A stretch of DNA of 62,609 nucleotides from Welwitschia mirabilis (lineage: Eukaryota > Gnetophyta > Gnetopsida > Welwitschiales): positions 56,824,727 through 56,887,335 of the forward strand of contig JBOZIK010000001.1 in the NCBI GenBank assembly GCA_051453625.1, written 5' to 3'. Numbering within the stretch: the stretch's first letter is position 1; every line of letters starts with the position of its first letter. A model generated the notes under the pieces. It searched no databases. It was not told the origin of the DNA and saw nothing but the letters and a program-made list of their open reading frames with translations. Below, in pieces: positions 22,526-33,725 of the stretch. Position numbers and translations under genes: made by a program.

Positions 22526-24058
22526 CTAAGGGCTTGAGATATTAAGTTAGAGTAAGTTCATACATGGATAAGATAGGAGAGTGATAATTAAATCCACTTC
22601 TATAAGGGTATTATAAAAAATTGCGATGCAATCCATCTTGATGATGAAATCTAAGTGTGAAGATAAATATTATTATATTTATCTTGATTTACTTTTGTTT
22701 AATGAATACACTATACCAATGCATACAAATAATTCTAACTAATATGGATATTTAATTAATTAATTACCTAGTTATAGTAATTCTAATCATCATTTGGTTC
22801 ATTTTATAGAAACAACCATAAAAAGAAGGTAAGTATACATAAACATTTCTTTTTCAAAGATTATAATAATAAAAAACTATGTATATGAAATAATTCTTTA
22901 TTTTTTATGTTTGATTATAATAATTCTAATCATCATTTGGTTCATTTTATTAAAATAACCATAAAAAGAAAGCAAGCATATAAGAACATATCTTTTTTCC
23001 AAGATTATAATAACAAAAATCTAAATAAAGGAAATAATATTTTCTTTTTTTCATGTTTAAATAAAGGACATATTCTTTTCTTTTTTTAATAATAAATAAA
23101 AAATATAAAATAATGTACTTAAAGAAACTAAAACATACCTGGAGCTATGTCACTTTTAGAAACACTCTTTCATGCTCTTATAATAATCTCCATGGAGTGG
23201 GGTAAAGAACATCAAATAAAGAAATTATGACTCAAGAATAATTGTTAAGATATAAGTATCTATTCAAGATTTCATATGGTTATATAATAAGTTAATAAAA
23301 ATACTTGATAAGCTAGAGACTATTTTCATCAGTTAAACTACTAAGGTAATGTAATGTCCAAAATTTTATCCCAGGTTCGTGGAATTAGAAAAACATCTAA
23401 TGCAATAACTTTATCATCATCCTAAGTGGAAAATAAACTTTGGATTAATGGTCCAATAAAATTTATATAAAAGGGATTTCAATGGGCATATTCACGAAGA
23501 GGGGATTAGATAGTTAAGTTAGTACCCCTTTATTTTCAAGGAAAAATTTACTAATTAAAATGTTGAATGGTTTAGGTAATATTTTAATAATATGTACCTT
23601 AAGTTGCCTAGGCGTATTAACTATAAAGGGATTTTTATATCAAATATTACATAAATGCCCAAAGATCCCATAAAAGAACATCACAACTGCGATTTGAAAT
23701 CTAGACTTCTAAACTACGATTTTATTACTACCTATATGACCACTCAAATAACAGTAGGAACTAAAACTAATTGATACAGGAGTCTCATATATAATGATGG
23801 TGTAGTTAATGTATAGAATTATAGGTATACATAGGAAGGAATAAGCCTCTAAAACACTGATCCAGAGAAGACACCATCTACAAGGTTGAACATGGTAGAA
23901 TAAGAAGAGAATAAATGCCTAAAAAGTTATTTAGCTAATAAATGCAATAGTAGTTTGATGATGTTAATTTTTATATAATGATTTTTTTTTTTTGAGGAGA
24001 GGAATGATTTCAGTGATTAGAGGCCACCACTTAGGGCCCAACTCATAGAAAAACATCC
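22526..24058. other. Unclassified AT-rich interval
   Basis: No gene or domain can be supported. It contains a direct repeat of period about 143 bp (22775-23060) and scattered homopolymer tracts. Confidence 0.45.
22775..23060. repeat. Two-copy tandem repeat, period about 143 bp
   Basis: TAATTCTAATCATCATTTGG occurs at 22778 and again at 22921. It is followed in both by GTTCATTTTAT, then AACCATAAAAAGAA and CAAGATTATAATAA-like blocks. Confidence 0.8.
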
Positions 24059-24860
24059 TGTGATGCCCTGCAAACCATACTTCGTACCCTAGTTTCTTGT
24101 GTGACAAATGGACTTGACCAAGTGTAATACATAAGCAATTTTACTAGTAAGAACCATAATCTTGTGAGAACAAGAGAGAGAGCAATTAGAGGAAGACACT
24201 GGTGGTATGGAAGTGTGGGGAAGCGCAGAAGGTGCAAGGTGGCGAGGACAGGTTGCAAGGGAGGTGGCTGCGTGTAAAGGAGCGGAGGCAGCTAAACTGA
24301 TGCATAAGTAGCACATGGGCAGACGGAGGAACATGCAGGAAGCGCCGGCGGTGATCCGTGGTTCTCAAGTGTGGGAAAAGCGCACGCAAAGTAGGGCAGA
24401 TGGGGTAGCGTGCACAGAGAGAAGCTAGGTGCGGGTAGGCATGGAGAGATGCAGAGTGGCGCAGATAGGCACAACAGCTCACTTGGAGGGAAGTACGAAG
24501 AGTAGAGTAAGGGCGGCACATGTGGAGGAACGCAGAGCAGAGGAGCACATGGTTGGTGCACTAGTGGGGGAAGGAGTGCGTGGAGGCATTCAGATTAGAA
24601 CGCGCCATCGTAAAGACACAGAAGTGGAGTCATGAGATAGGCAGACAGGAGGCAGAGCAGATGACGAGAGGCGAAGAGCAGCGCGGCGAGCAGGTGAAGT
24701 GACAGAGCACACACGTGCCGCAAGCGCAACTCAACGGGGAAAACAGGCATGTCAACAGGTGGATAGACCGAGCAGCAGTGCAGGGATAGGATGGAAGTTG
24801 CCACGACGTGGACAGGCAGCGCTCAAGGTGAAGTGCCTAGCTGGAGCAGAAGGGAGATTT
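24059..24860. other. GC-rich island, possible chromovirus LTR fragment
   Basis: From about 24170 to 24860 the sequence becomes strikingly G- and CpG-rich (GCGCAGAAGG, GCGCCGGCGG, AGCAGCGCGGCGAGC) within an otherwise AT-rich window. Upstream, TGTGATGCCCTGCAAACC (24059-24076) resembles the TGTGATGCCC-type start seen in some plant Ty3/gypsy chromovirus LTRs, and such LTRs can have GC-rich transcribed parts. Overlapping frames are open in several registers on the minus strand (for example 24186-24548 and 24292-24561). That is expected for this composition, and none resembles a known protein. It could alternatively be a fragment of a host gene's 5' region. The far end of the unit was not found. 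Confidence 0.35.
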
Positions 24861-25203
24861 ACGATTGGATGAGGGATTTGACCAAAAATGTTATTGGCTT
24901 AAAAGCTTTAAAATGTTTTAGACTAATAGCGCTGGGCATGAATTTTTGTATTCCTTTGCTTAATAAGTAGTATCAATTTATGAGGAGAGCCTTGTAAGTA
25001 GCCTACACATGTCTTTTAAGGGTTGGTTAGGGAAATGTTTGCATGGAGTAGGAGTAAATAAAAGAAAGGCTGAAGGACCTCCTTACTTAAGCATATGATT
25101 AGGAAGCTTAGAGTGGTGGCTATGCAATAAGTTTTGGTGGTCCTCTTGGTTGAGGTTCATTTAATATTGGTAAAAATAAATATGTTAAATTTTGAAAATT
25201 AGG

Positions 25204-25265
25204 GGGCTTGAACTCCTAACCTTATTTAACTCTTAGTTAACTTAACCACTATACCATCATTTTAT
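25204..25265 (-). repeat. SINE-like element head: Pol III A and B boxes
   Basis: On the minus strand TGGTATAGTGGTTAAG (25241-25256) fits a tRNA-type A box and AGTTCAAGCCC (25204-25214) fits a B box. They are about 50 bp apart from start to end, as in tRNA-derived SINEs. The sequence between them does not form a full tRNA. The body and tail of the element are not delimited, and target-site duplications were not found. Confidence 0.4.
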
Positions 25266-25739
25266 TTAAGATTACTCATGCAGGAAATATTTGACTATTT
25301 AATGCTAACTAAACCTTATTAGAGATAAAATACTAATTAATCATTGTTACTTAGGAAATTCATATAAATAATTCTATCAAAAGACATTAAATGCCAAACC
25401 ATAAATACAATAGTTGTGCTTGAGGTTAGAAAGAAAATAACTAAAATATTAAATGCAAATGTTTAAAATCTAATCCTCCATAAGTCATCTCTTACTAATC
25501 ATACATCTATAAGGTACAAATACATCTTTAATCTTCAAGTAATTTTAATAAAAGGAGAAGACAACCAAAACACATAACCTTGACATGGGAGCCAATACAT
25601 ACAATTCTATGAATAGTTTATTACCAAAATAACTCAAGTGTAATGTTAACATCATGTTAGCAACTATTACAGAGCTTTTGATCCCACACGTCTTCCAACT
25701 AATAACATCTAATAGAGAAGAAAAGCACACAAAATGATA
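25266..25739. other. Unclassified AT-rich interval
   Basis: No convincing coding or mobile-element signal. The 85-codon minus-strand frame at 25545-25802 runs into repeat R copy 2 and has no recognisable domain. Confidence 0.4.
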
Positions 25740-26132
25740 CCCAGTTTTGCATTGCGTCTTTCGCTCTTTTAAGCATCTGCAATTGAATTGGTTCCTGCAC
25801 ATGCAAGTATGGTGTGAGAACTGTTATCCAACATACTTCCTAGTGTGGCCTAAGGCAATGGAACAGGTAGGCAAGGGTTTCACAAAGTAGGGTAGGAGAC
25901 TACATTATAAGAGACATGACCACGGATGCTCATCAATTAGAATTATATTCATTAATGTTGTCTCACAACAGATTCAACTAATCCAAATGCACCCTGCTAA
26001 AAGGGTTTATCAATAATATAAGTTGTGCACATATCTCCCCTTTTTACTTTGACAGTCCAATCCCAAGGCATTGGTTACCCTAGTCAGTTTTAAATTTCAT
26101 AATTTAATATCACATAGGTCAATAGTTAAATA
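25740..26132. repeat. Dispersed repeat R, copy 2
   Basis: Homologous to 11110-11590 and in the same orientation, ending at the gap 26133-26232. In both places it lies on the low-coordinate side of a minus-strand element of the gypsy family. Confidence 0.65.
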
Positions 26133-26232
26133 NNNNNNNNNNNNNNNNNNNNNNNNNNNNNNNNNNNNNNNNNNNNNNNNNNNNNNNNNNNNNNNNNNNN
26201 NNNNNNNNNNNNNNNNNNNNNNNNNNNNNNNN
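26133..26232. other. Assembly gap, 100 N
   Basis: Placeholder at the point where Gypsy-2 should continue into its integrase, 3' noncoding region and 3' LTR. These parts are absent from the assembly here. Confidence 0.95.
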
Positions 26233-26745
26233 GCTTAATCACAAAATGTTGTTCATTTGGAAAAGAGTCGTTTATGGGAAGTTCATTATGAGAACAAGCA
26301 AGTCGAGATAGATGATCAACACTACTATTATCTTTTCCATATTTATCAATGATGGTGAGATTAAATTCTTGAATGAGAAGGATCCACTTAATAAGTCTAG
26401 TACTAGAATCTTTCTTAATCATAATATAAAAGATGGATGCATGATCTATGTAAACATTAATATGAAAACCAAGAATATAATATCGAAGATGATCAAGAAA
26501 AAAGTAATAACAAGCATTTGTCTCTCAGTAGTGATGTAGTTAGATTGAGCTTGGGACAAAGTTTTACTAAGATAGGATATGAATTTAAAACCATTTTCAT
26601 ATTTTTGGCTAAGAACCCCACCTACAACAATGTTGCTTACATCACACATAAGTTCAAAATATTTATTCAAATTGGGAAACATGACAATAGGTTTAAAAGA
26701 AATGTTTTTCTTAAGAGTTTTAAATGCAAGTTGACATGAATAATT
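26233..26745 (-). pseudogene. Gypsy-2 RNase H
   Basis: Open pieces at 26446-26682 (FELMCDVSNIVVGGVLSQKY, SYLSKTLSQAQSNYITTERQ) and 26233-26422 (STRLIKWILLIQEFNLTI, DHLSRL). The latter is the typical end of gypsy RNase H leading to integrase. A frameshift separates them, and the gap removes what follows. Confidence 0.85.
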
Positions 26746-27060
26746 TTAATTTAATTTACCATCTTTTTCAAGTAAGGAGTGAAGTCCTTTATAAATTTTG
26801 GTATACTCATGAATAAAACGATGGTAGAAACCAACATTACCAAGGAATGATCTAACTTGTTTGACATGAGTTAGAGCACTAAGATTTTTAATGATATCAA
26901 CTTTGGCAGGATCCATCATAATACCTTCCTTTGAAATGTAATATCTTAAAACAATTCCATGATTAATAAGGAGAAAACTCTTTTCCTCACTCAAATATAA
27001 GGCAATCTCTATACATTAATCAAAAACTTTCTCTAATCTTTCTATGGTTTGTTCAAAAGT
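26746..27060 (-). pseudogene. Gypsy-2 reverse transcriptase, C-terminal part
   Basis: Contains SEEKSFLLINHGIVLRYYIS, IMMDPAKVDIIKNLSALTHV and VRSFLGNVGFYHRF, matching Gypsy-1 17172-17460. It stops exactly at the left end of the CACTA insertion; the catalytic box lies on the other side. Confidence 0.87.
27058..27060. other. Target-site duplication AGT, left of CACTA element
   Basis: Identical to 33723-33725. Three base pairs is the duplication size characteristic of CACTA transposons. Confidence 0.75.
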
Positions 27061-27310
27061 TACTACATGAAATATAGTCCTTTAAGGAATTTCTAAAATT
27101 CCTTAAAAGGCCTTAAAAAATGCTTTAAAGGATTTTAAGCCGTTTCTTCACAAAACGCTTTAAAAGACATTGCCACAGAATTAATACATTAAAAGGCTTT
27201 TGAGGCATTTTATCAGATAAATGCCTCAAAAGATTTTTGTGGCCTTTTACAAAATGAGCACCTTAAAAACCTTTTGAGGTGTTTTACTAAATAAATGCCT
27301 TAAAATATTA
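27061..27310. repeat. Left terminal and subterminal repeats of CACTA element
   Basis: After the 13-bp terminal motif come repeated CCTTAAAAGG, GGCCTT and a palindrome GAGGCATTTTATCAGATAAA / TGCCTC (about 27205-27235), then a second one (27270-27305). CACTA transposases bind subterminal repeats of this kind, so a role in transposase recognition is the natural inference. Confidence 0.7.
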
Positions 27311-27474
27311 GAATAGCATCTTTAATTCATACATATTAATGTAAGACTAAATTTAAAAAGATCATAAATATGGTAAGCTATACAAGACATTCAATAAGAA
27401 TGATGGAAATCAAAAAAGATAAAAAATAGAATTGATAATAACAAAAGCAACATAAGCCTAATGTACACCCATAT

Positions 27475-27636
27475 NNNNNNNNNNNNNNNNNNNNNNNNNN
27501 NNNNNNNNNNNNNNNNNNNNNNNNNNNNNNNNNNNNNNNNNNNNNNNNNNNNNNNNNNNNNNNNNNNNNNNNNNNNNNNNNNNNNNNNNNNNNNNNNNNN
27601 NNNNNNNNNNNNNNNNNNNNNNNNNNNNNNNNNNNN
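27475..27636. other. Assembly gap, 162 N
   Basis: Inside the left part of the CACTA element. Confidence 0.95.
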
Positions 27637-29110
27637 TTTAGTAATTCATTTCATTTTCAGACATTTTCATAGCTCTCAGATTTACATCACATATAATAAT
27701 CATGTAGAGTCAGTTTAATCTATAAAATATGTTTCATAACCAAAAGAGAAAAAAAATAGAAACTAAAACCATCGTTCCCTAGACTGTGAAGCTAGATGAT
27801 GATTACTTAAGGCTTTTCTTTTAGCTTTACTACATGTGTTCTACCATAATCAAATGCTCATTGTTGAGTGCGGTTTCTTGTAGAAATGCAATGACAGATG
27901 TTCTTATAAAATCATAAAACAGACATCCCAAAACATTTTTATCAATTTTGTACTTAAACATTTAATGAAAATACAAAGAGGAAGATCATATTAATCCAAA
28001 AATGTATTCTAAAACAAAAATGTAAAGCTAACTTACACAACATGTTCAGTGTTAACACATTAGTTTTAAATCTTTCAGGTTTTCCTCTACAATGGTAGCT
28101 ATTATGAATAAAGGGGTAATTCAGAAACAAATTTGATGTGTGTTAATAAGGTTCATGTAAGGGAGAGAAAGAGAAAGAGAGGGAGATACCTCCTAGCATA
28201 TATTACAGTAAGCTTAAAAGAAAGACAATGAGAAAAACACCTCTATCACAATGAGGTGGAATCATGTCATTTAAATATGTTATAGGAAAAGCATCCAACC
28301 AAGGCTTCTTCAAATAGTTAAGCTATGTAATAATTGAAAGTTCTAAAATCCCACAAAAGGAGTTCCCATAAAATCATAACCAGATATAGGAAATGACAAT
28401 TTAATTACATCCTTAACATTATGGCATAATTTCTACAACTTTGATAGATAATAAAAAAATGCTTCTAGAATTTAATAGTCAATGTATTTAACTAATTGTT
28501 CAAATTTATTAGTGATTTCTATAGAAAAACAAAAATGTGAGAAGTTCAACATAATAAACAATACATTTCAAGTTTCTTTTTCAAATGCAAGACATGGTTA
28601 TAAGATAAACAATACATTTTGATTTCTTTTTTATAGTGAAATATTTAATCCTCCTGCATTAATATGAAAATAGAAAAAAACAACAAAGCAAAAAAGAGAG
28701 TGACAAAGAAGATAATCTCTAGAAGAAGCATTGGTACTCATTTTAAATTTGTAGATGAAATTCCCCATCCTAGACTTGAAATCCTCGATTTTGCTTCTAA
28801 TCTAAAATATTAATTAACTGCTATCAAAGCTTGATCTTAAAAAAAAACTAAATTTAATGTCTAAAAAAGTATTCAAATCTATGATGTTTTTGAGCGGCCT
28901 TGGAAATTAGACATCTTTTCCATATTTTCTAAATCACATAATCACAGAATGAGAAGTTTGTCTTTACAATTTTTTAGAAATCTATAGAAAGTAATTACCG
29001 TAGGAATCCCTTTAGATATATCTTTGGATTGAGTCATCTTTGATAAACAACTTTTTATGTTGTATTCATATGAAAGAGGATACAAAGAATTGTCAAATTA
29101 AAAGTTTGAA
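27637..29110. other. CACTA interior, left, unclassified
   Basis: AT-rich, with a short GA-rich tract near 28163-28185. No protein domain is seen. It might include the 5' flank of the captured F-box gene, but nothing shows it directly. Confidence 0.4.
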
Positions 29111-29125
29111 TCACAAACACAGAAA

Positions 29126-30350
29126 TGGATCCGATCATTAATGGATAAGCTTCTTGTTGTAATTATAGGGAGGATACTATTGTGTATTTGTTTTGATCAT
29201 GATGTGATTATATCATCCATTACATCTAAAAAATGGAGAGATTTTGCCAAATATCATCTTCATTCTCTGACTTCCAATTCTTCGGATAGCCTTCTTTTTG
29301 TAGAAATGGGTCCTAATAGATTGGAAATGGTAATAATGCTGACTAGTTTTCAAACCAAATGTTTAAGTAGCTTGTCTATTTGTATGAGTGATGTTGAGTT
29401 TTCAAATACTCCTATGATTGCATGGCTCATGTACACTAAAGAGAGATTTAATGGTCGTTGAACACATAGTACATTCAGGTTCCACTCTTTGAATCTTGGA
29501 GAGGTTTGAGAGGCTCATATTGGAAAACCTAGTGTTAGGTTTTGTTATCATTTCAAGTGTGGAGCCGAGTTACCAGAGATTTCCTATTTTGAAGTATCTT
29601 TATTTGCATCAAATTACCATTTTTAGAATTGAATTGATTCTTTTGTTGACAATGTGCCCTAAGCTAGAGAATTTCAGATTTGTGGATCTGGACCTTACAG
29701 TGCCCAATGATGCCAATTATTTGGAATTGAGTAACCACAGCTTAAGAAGCATTTATATAGAAAATCTTAGCTTAGACAAACTATTTTTAAAAGCAGATAA
29801 TTTAGAGACTCTACATTTGAAATTATCTATAATTAATCTCTTTGAAGTTATCAGCAAAAAAGATCCTAAGGAATTGAGATTTCATGATGTGATTATTGAT
29901 CGTTTCAATATTAGAAAAGCCACTGATGTCTTGAGAGTCATAAATGTCTGTGGCCTTTCTACTAGGTATCTAAAGTTTACATAAATGATTCTAAAATCTT
30001 CTCAGCTAAGAAAATTATGCATTTAGTATGGTGCTAAAGATGTGGATGTTAAAATCATGGATATGGAAAGACTAGCAAATTGTTTCCAAGATTGGAGTCT
30101 CTTTCTTTAAGTTATGAGCTGAGAGATAATTTTTGTTTTAGTTTGGCATAACTAGTTTATCTTTTCTTCAAAATGTGAATACCCTAGACATTAGCTCATC
30201 TGCTATCAATGATCTATATGCATAGTGGATAGCTAGTATTTTTAAAAGACATCCCAATCTTAATCATCTTATTGTCCATGTACCAATTTCTAAAGCAAAA
30301 CATTGAGATGAGAGTAAAACATCTTCAAAATTTTTCTATTTTTGAAATTA
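29126..30350 (+). pseudogene. F-box/LRR (FBD-type) gene fragment inside CACTA element
   Basis: The first open part (29141-29461) is an F-box-like N terminus, with DKLLVVIIGRILLCICF and ISSITSKKWRDFAKYHLHSL, matching the plant pattern LPD.LL.RIL..LP...VV.SS.LSKRWR. The second (29496-29984, another frame) is LRR-like: RFPILKYLYLHQITIF, MCPKLENFRFVDLDL, HSLRSIYIENLSLDKLFL, NLETLHLKLS, LRVINVCGLS. Remnants continue to about 30350 (LQNVNTLDISSSAINDLYA, IFKRHPNLNHLIVHVP) with stops. In plants such proteins are SCF ubiquitin-ligase substrate receptors; the substrate here is unknown. An in-frame TAA follows the first ATG (29126) by seven codons, and frameshifts lie near 29460-29496 and 29990. Location inside the transposon suggests capture of host gene sequence. 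Confidence 0.78.
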
Positions 30351-33300
30351 GATTCTTAATAATGTTCAATGTTTTCAATAAGATTTTAGAGGTTGTTTTA
30401 ATAAATTTAAAAGGTCAAAATATTATGTTTTAGATTCATTTTAGTTACACAATGTAGGAGACTACTACTTAAGATAATAGACCCATTATTTAAAATGTTT
30501 TTAGCGCAATGTGCATGTCTAAAGAGGGAGGCAGGTAACTGCCTGTGTAATTGATAGGATTATAGAAACAAATGCTGGAGACCATTCATTATATACTACC
30601 AACAAAAGTCCTAGGTTGATTTAAAGTTTGAACATTAAAAATTAAATTTTAATGAGTTCTTTTGCATCCTTTTCATCCTTTCTCTCAAAAACACCTGGTC
30701 ACTTAACTTCCAAGATTATCTCAATGTTTTATAGAAGCTTTTCATGCATTAGACCATTCATGTTGTTAGGACTTTCAAATTAAATAATGAAGAATTGACT
30801 ATTTTTATAAGGAAATTGAAACGATCATTTTAATATGTAGCTTGCTTTAAATGTGGCTAAATCTAAAGCATTCTATCTTGTATTGAAATTGAATTTCATT
30901 CTTTGTGAGAGAGTAAGTAACTTTACTACTGTGCCTATGCATTCTAAGCACACCTTTTACTACACTCTTAAATTGCTTTGATTGTGCCTTGGGAGGGGGA
31001 AGGCTTATTAATTTTCTATTGCCTAGTGTAGTATTATTGTAATTTATCTTTAGAAAAATTACTCTTATGGTCATTCCTAAGTCAAAAAAGTAGACAGTTT
31101 GTAATGACTGCCCTTTTGAAATAATCTTGCTGGTTATACTTTGCTAAAAATATAAGGAAATAAGGGAGGAAAGAAATTATTAAACTTATCCTTCCCTCAC
31201 TTCCCAATCATCAAAGAAATAGTAATGCATATCCAAAGGAGAGAAAAAGAATTATAGGAAAGTAATTCATATAATTATCTTTAAATAACTAAAAATGGCA
31301 ATTACAGGAAGAGACTAATGCCTCAAGCTAAGTTTTCCAAACTATAGCCCTCATAGTAAAATACTAATCACTCTCCTCTTTCCACCTTTGCAATAAACCC
31401 CCTAGTGGATTTATAAAGAAAGGGTTATAAACCTTAGAAACACTTGAGTCTTATTTTTGGCACATTTTGTTAAATACACTTTAGAATAAAATTCTTTAAC
31501 AATTCAAATTGACTTTATGCAAAATATCACTTCTATAACATGAAAGGGGTTACAAATTTCAAATAAATAACAAGGACATGAAAATATAGACTTTAATCCA
31601 CCGATCTATACTTGACAATTCTTATTGCAGGATTTCTGGCATTATATTGCACTTATAAATCTGTGTTAATCATCTTATTATTTGAATATAAAATTAAAAA
31701 AAACAATGAATAACAATCAGGGTAAGGATAGATCATATAAGTGATAATAAAATACCAATAATCAACTAGCCAAACACCAAGATACTAAGCCCAGATTAGT
31801 TAGTCATAAGTGTTGGAATATAAGCTTTAATGCTAAATGCAAGAAAATAGGATCCTCAATGATAAAGCAAACATGGGATCTAAAAATTTTTCAAGACACT
31901 ATCAATAACCATAAACACCAACTCATATATATATAATAAAATGGGTTTCAAGTGGTTATTCAATACCCAAGGGATCTAATAGAATTCAAAAGTAACACTG
32001 TGATGATAGAGCTCAATGGAGAACTGAATCCCTAGATTTAGGCAATGGTTCATGAATATACATACACTTGTATATGTATATGTATAATAGTATCCAATAA
32101 AAAAGAATAGAAGAAGAGTTGAGACTTAATAGCTTAGCTTTAAAAATAACATAAATTAATGAGTATGAGAACTAATAAATGACCAGTCAAGAATAAAAAT
32201 CTAACACAAATTTTCCTGTGAAACTAATTAATATGTGAATAATAATGTAAGGATCATGATATCTTTAGAAATTTTAATGTTCATTCTTGAATAAGATGGT
32301 TGCACAGTAAATTATATATCAATAATAAAATGTACTAAGCGGCAAATTTTACTAAGCGAGAAGATAGATTTCATGTATCTGATCCAAAGTGCAGACTTTC
32401 TCATGAGTATACAACAAATAATGGTCATTGTATCTCAAATATAATCCAATCCTAGTGAATGTAAAGCGAACTTTCATAGCTCAGATGAAGGAAATTATAT
32501 AAAAAGTAGTAATGTTGTAAATGAATCTAATTTCAAAAATAGAAAAAAAAGCCATCCATTATTTAGGATGCTTAGGTGTGAAGAAAAGGGCATAACACAA
32601 GTGATATTAGAGGGTGGACGAGGAATCTATTTAGGAGGAAAACTAGTAGTGAGTATTTTAGCAGAGTTCCATTATTCAATGTCTTAAGCATTGCTTATTC
32701 TAGGTTAGAAATTTTATAGGAATTTTATCAATACAAGTTTTGTTTAAATATTTTTAAGGGGTAAGAAAAATCACCACGAAATCCTGATCTTGTCCTTGTG
32801 TTAAAAAGGCCTATAACTTTATTCATTAGTGGTACTTGACTGTGCTGTTTATGGTTTCTTTTTGCAGTGTTCCTTCATTACCATTTGCACTTACATGTAC
32901 CTGAGATTGCTAGGGTATTCTACTAATAAAATATTAATACTAACTTCTTATAATGGTTAAAGGCATTGATTCATAATGTCATCAAACAAAGAGGCATTAT
33001 AGCAGATCACTTCATAGGATAGTCCACAAAGAAGGGGATACCAGTAAATCAGAACTCCATTTTAATCCTTCTAATCTAAGATATAAGACTAGAGATGTTT
33101 CATGTTTAAATAAAATAAGTGTTAGATCACTTATGATTGCTGCATATGTCATTACTATTAGCTTCCTTAATCAGGGCTTCTAGCTACTTAGAACTCCATA
33201 TTAATCCTTACGACACAAGTTTTGACGTTTTGTAACTTACATCATTATTCTGATCAAGGAATAAAAAATTTTCTTTATCAAGTATTCCTTAAGCAAACTC

Positions 33301-33544
33301 TAGTATCAATCGAATAGCGTAGTGAAAGTAGATCAAGTCATACGACCTTCCACAACTTTTCACAAAAAAAAGTTGTAAAAGACCTTGCCGATTCAATGCA
33401 CAAAAGGCGCCGTGTACTATTCTTTCATAAGAAATGATTAATGGTATTGGTTTTTTCAAAACTCCATACTTTTAGATTTGATGTTTGGTAGGATGCAATG
33501 CTAGCTTTTATGGCATTTGTCTTGTTAAAGAGCCTAGCTTTTAT
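30351..33544. other. CACTA interior, right, unclassified
   Basis: About 3.2 kb of AT-rich DNA without recognisable domains. Small open frames such as 30847-31074 (minus) have no support. No transposase-like segment was found on either strand. Confidence 0.45.
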
Positions 33545-33722
33545 GGGGTTTATTCGTTAAGCACCTTAAAACATTAAAAAAATTTATAAAAAATGCCTTA
33601 AAAACAATCAATAGTAACTTTTAAGGCGTTTATTTAAAAAAATCCTTAAAAAGATTATATTTTTTTAAATTAAAGGCATTTAGTAAAAATAAATGCCTTA
33701 AAAGCCTGCATTTCTTGTAGCG
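33545..33722. repeat. Right terminal and subterminal repeats of CACTA element
   Basis: Repeats of ATGCCTTAAAA and TTTTAAGGCGTTTA, with a palindrome AAGGCATTTA-GTAAAA-TAAATGCCTT at about 33673-33700. They are inverted relative to the left end. The terminal 13 bp are ATTTCTTGTAGCG. Confidence 0.7.
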
Positions 33723-33725
33723 AGT
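33723..33725. other. Target-site duplication AGT, right of CACTA element
   Basis: Identical to 27058-27060. The Gypsy-2 sequence resumes directly with AGTTTCACCAAACATGG. Confidence 0.75.

Larger units (their letters stand above)
27061..33722. mobile_element. CACTA (En/Spm)-type transposon, non-autonomous, carrying an F-box/LRR fragment
   Basis: The left end reads TACTACATGAAAT (27061-27073) and the right end, on the minus strand, CGCTACAAGAAAT (33710-33722). Both are one or two changes from the CACTACAAGAAAT type of CACTA termini. The flanking bases AGT at 27058-27060 and 33723-33725 form the 3-bp target duplication expected of CACTA elements. Removing the insert restores collinearity with Gypsy-1 reverse transcriptase. 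Subterminal repeats rich in CCTTTTAAGGC/GCCTTAAAA are present at both ends. No transposase could be read, so it was probably non-autonomous; a transposase lost in the 162-bp gap is very unlikely. Its interior holds an F-box/LRR pseudogene. Confidence 0.85.

Noticed and set aside
24043-24804. Several overlapping open frames of 68-120 codons in the GC-rich island
   Set aside because: Open in multiple registers on both strands, as expected where AT-rich stop codons are rare; none resembles a known protein.
25204-25256. A tRNA gene
   Set aside because: A and B boxes are present, but acceptor and anticodon stems cannot be formed; better explained as SINE-like.
29126-30350. A functional F-box gene with introns
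   Set aside because: Stops and frameshifts fall within conserved LRR text and are not placed at plausible GT-AG junctions that would remove them all.
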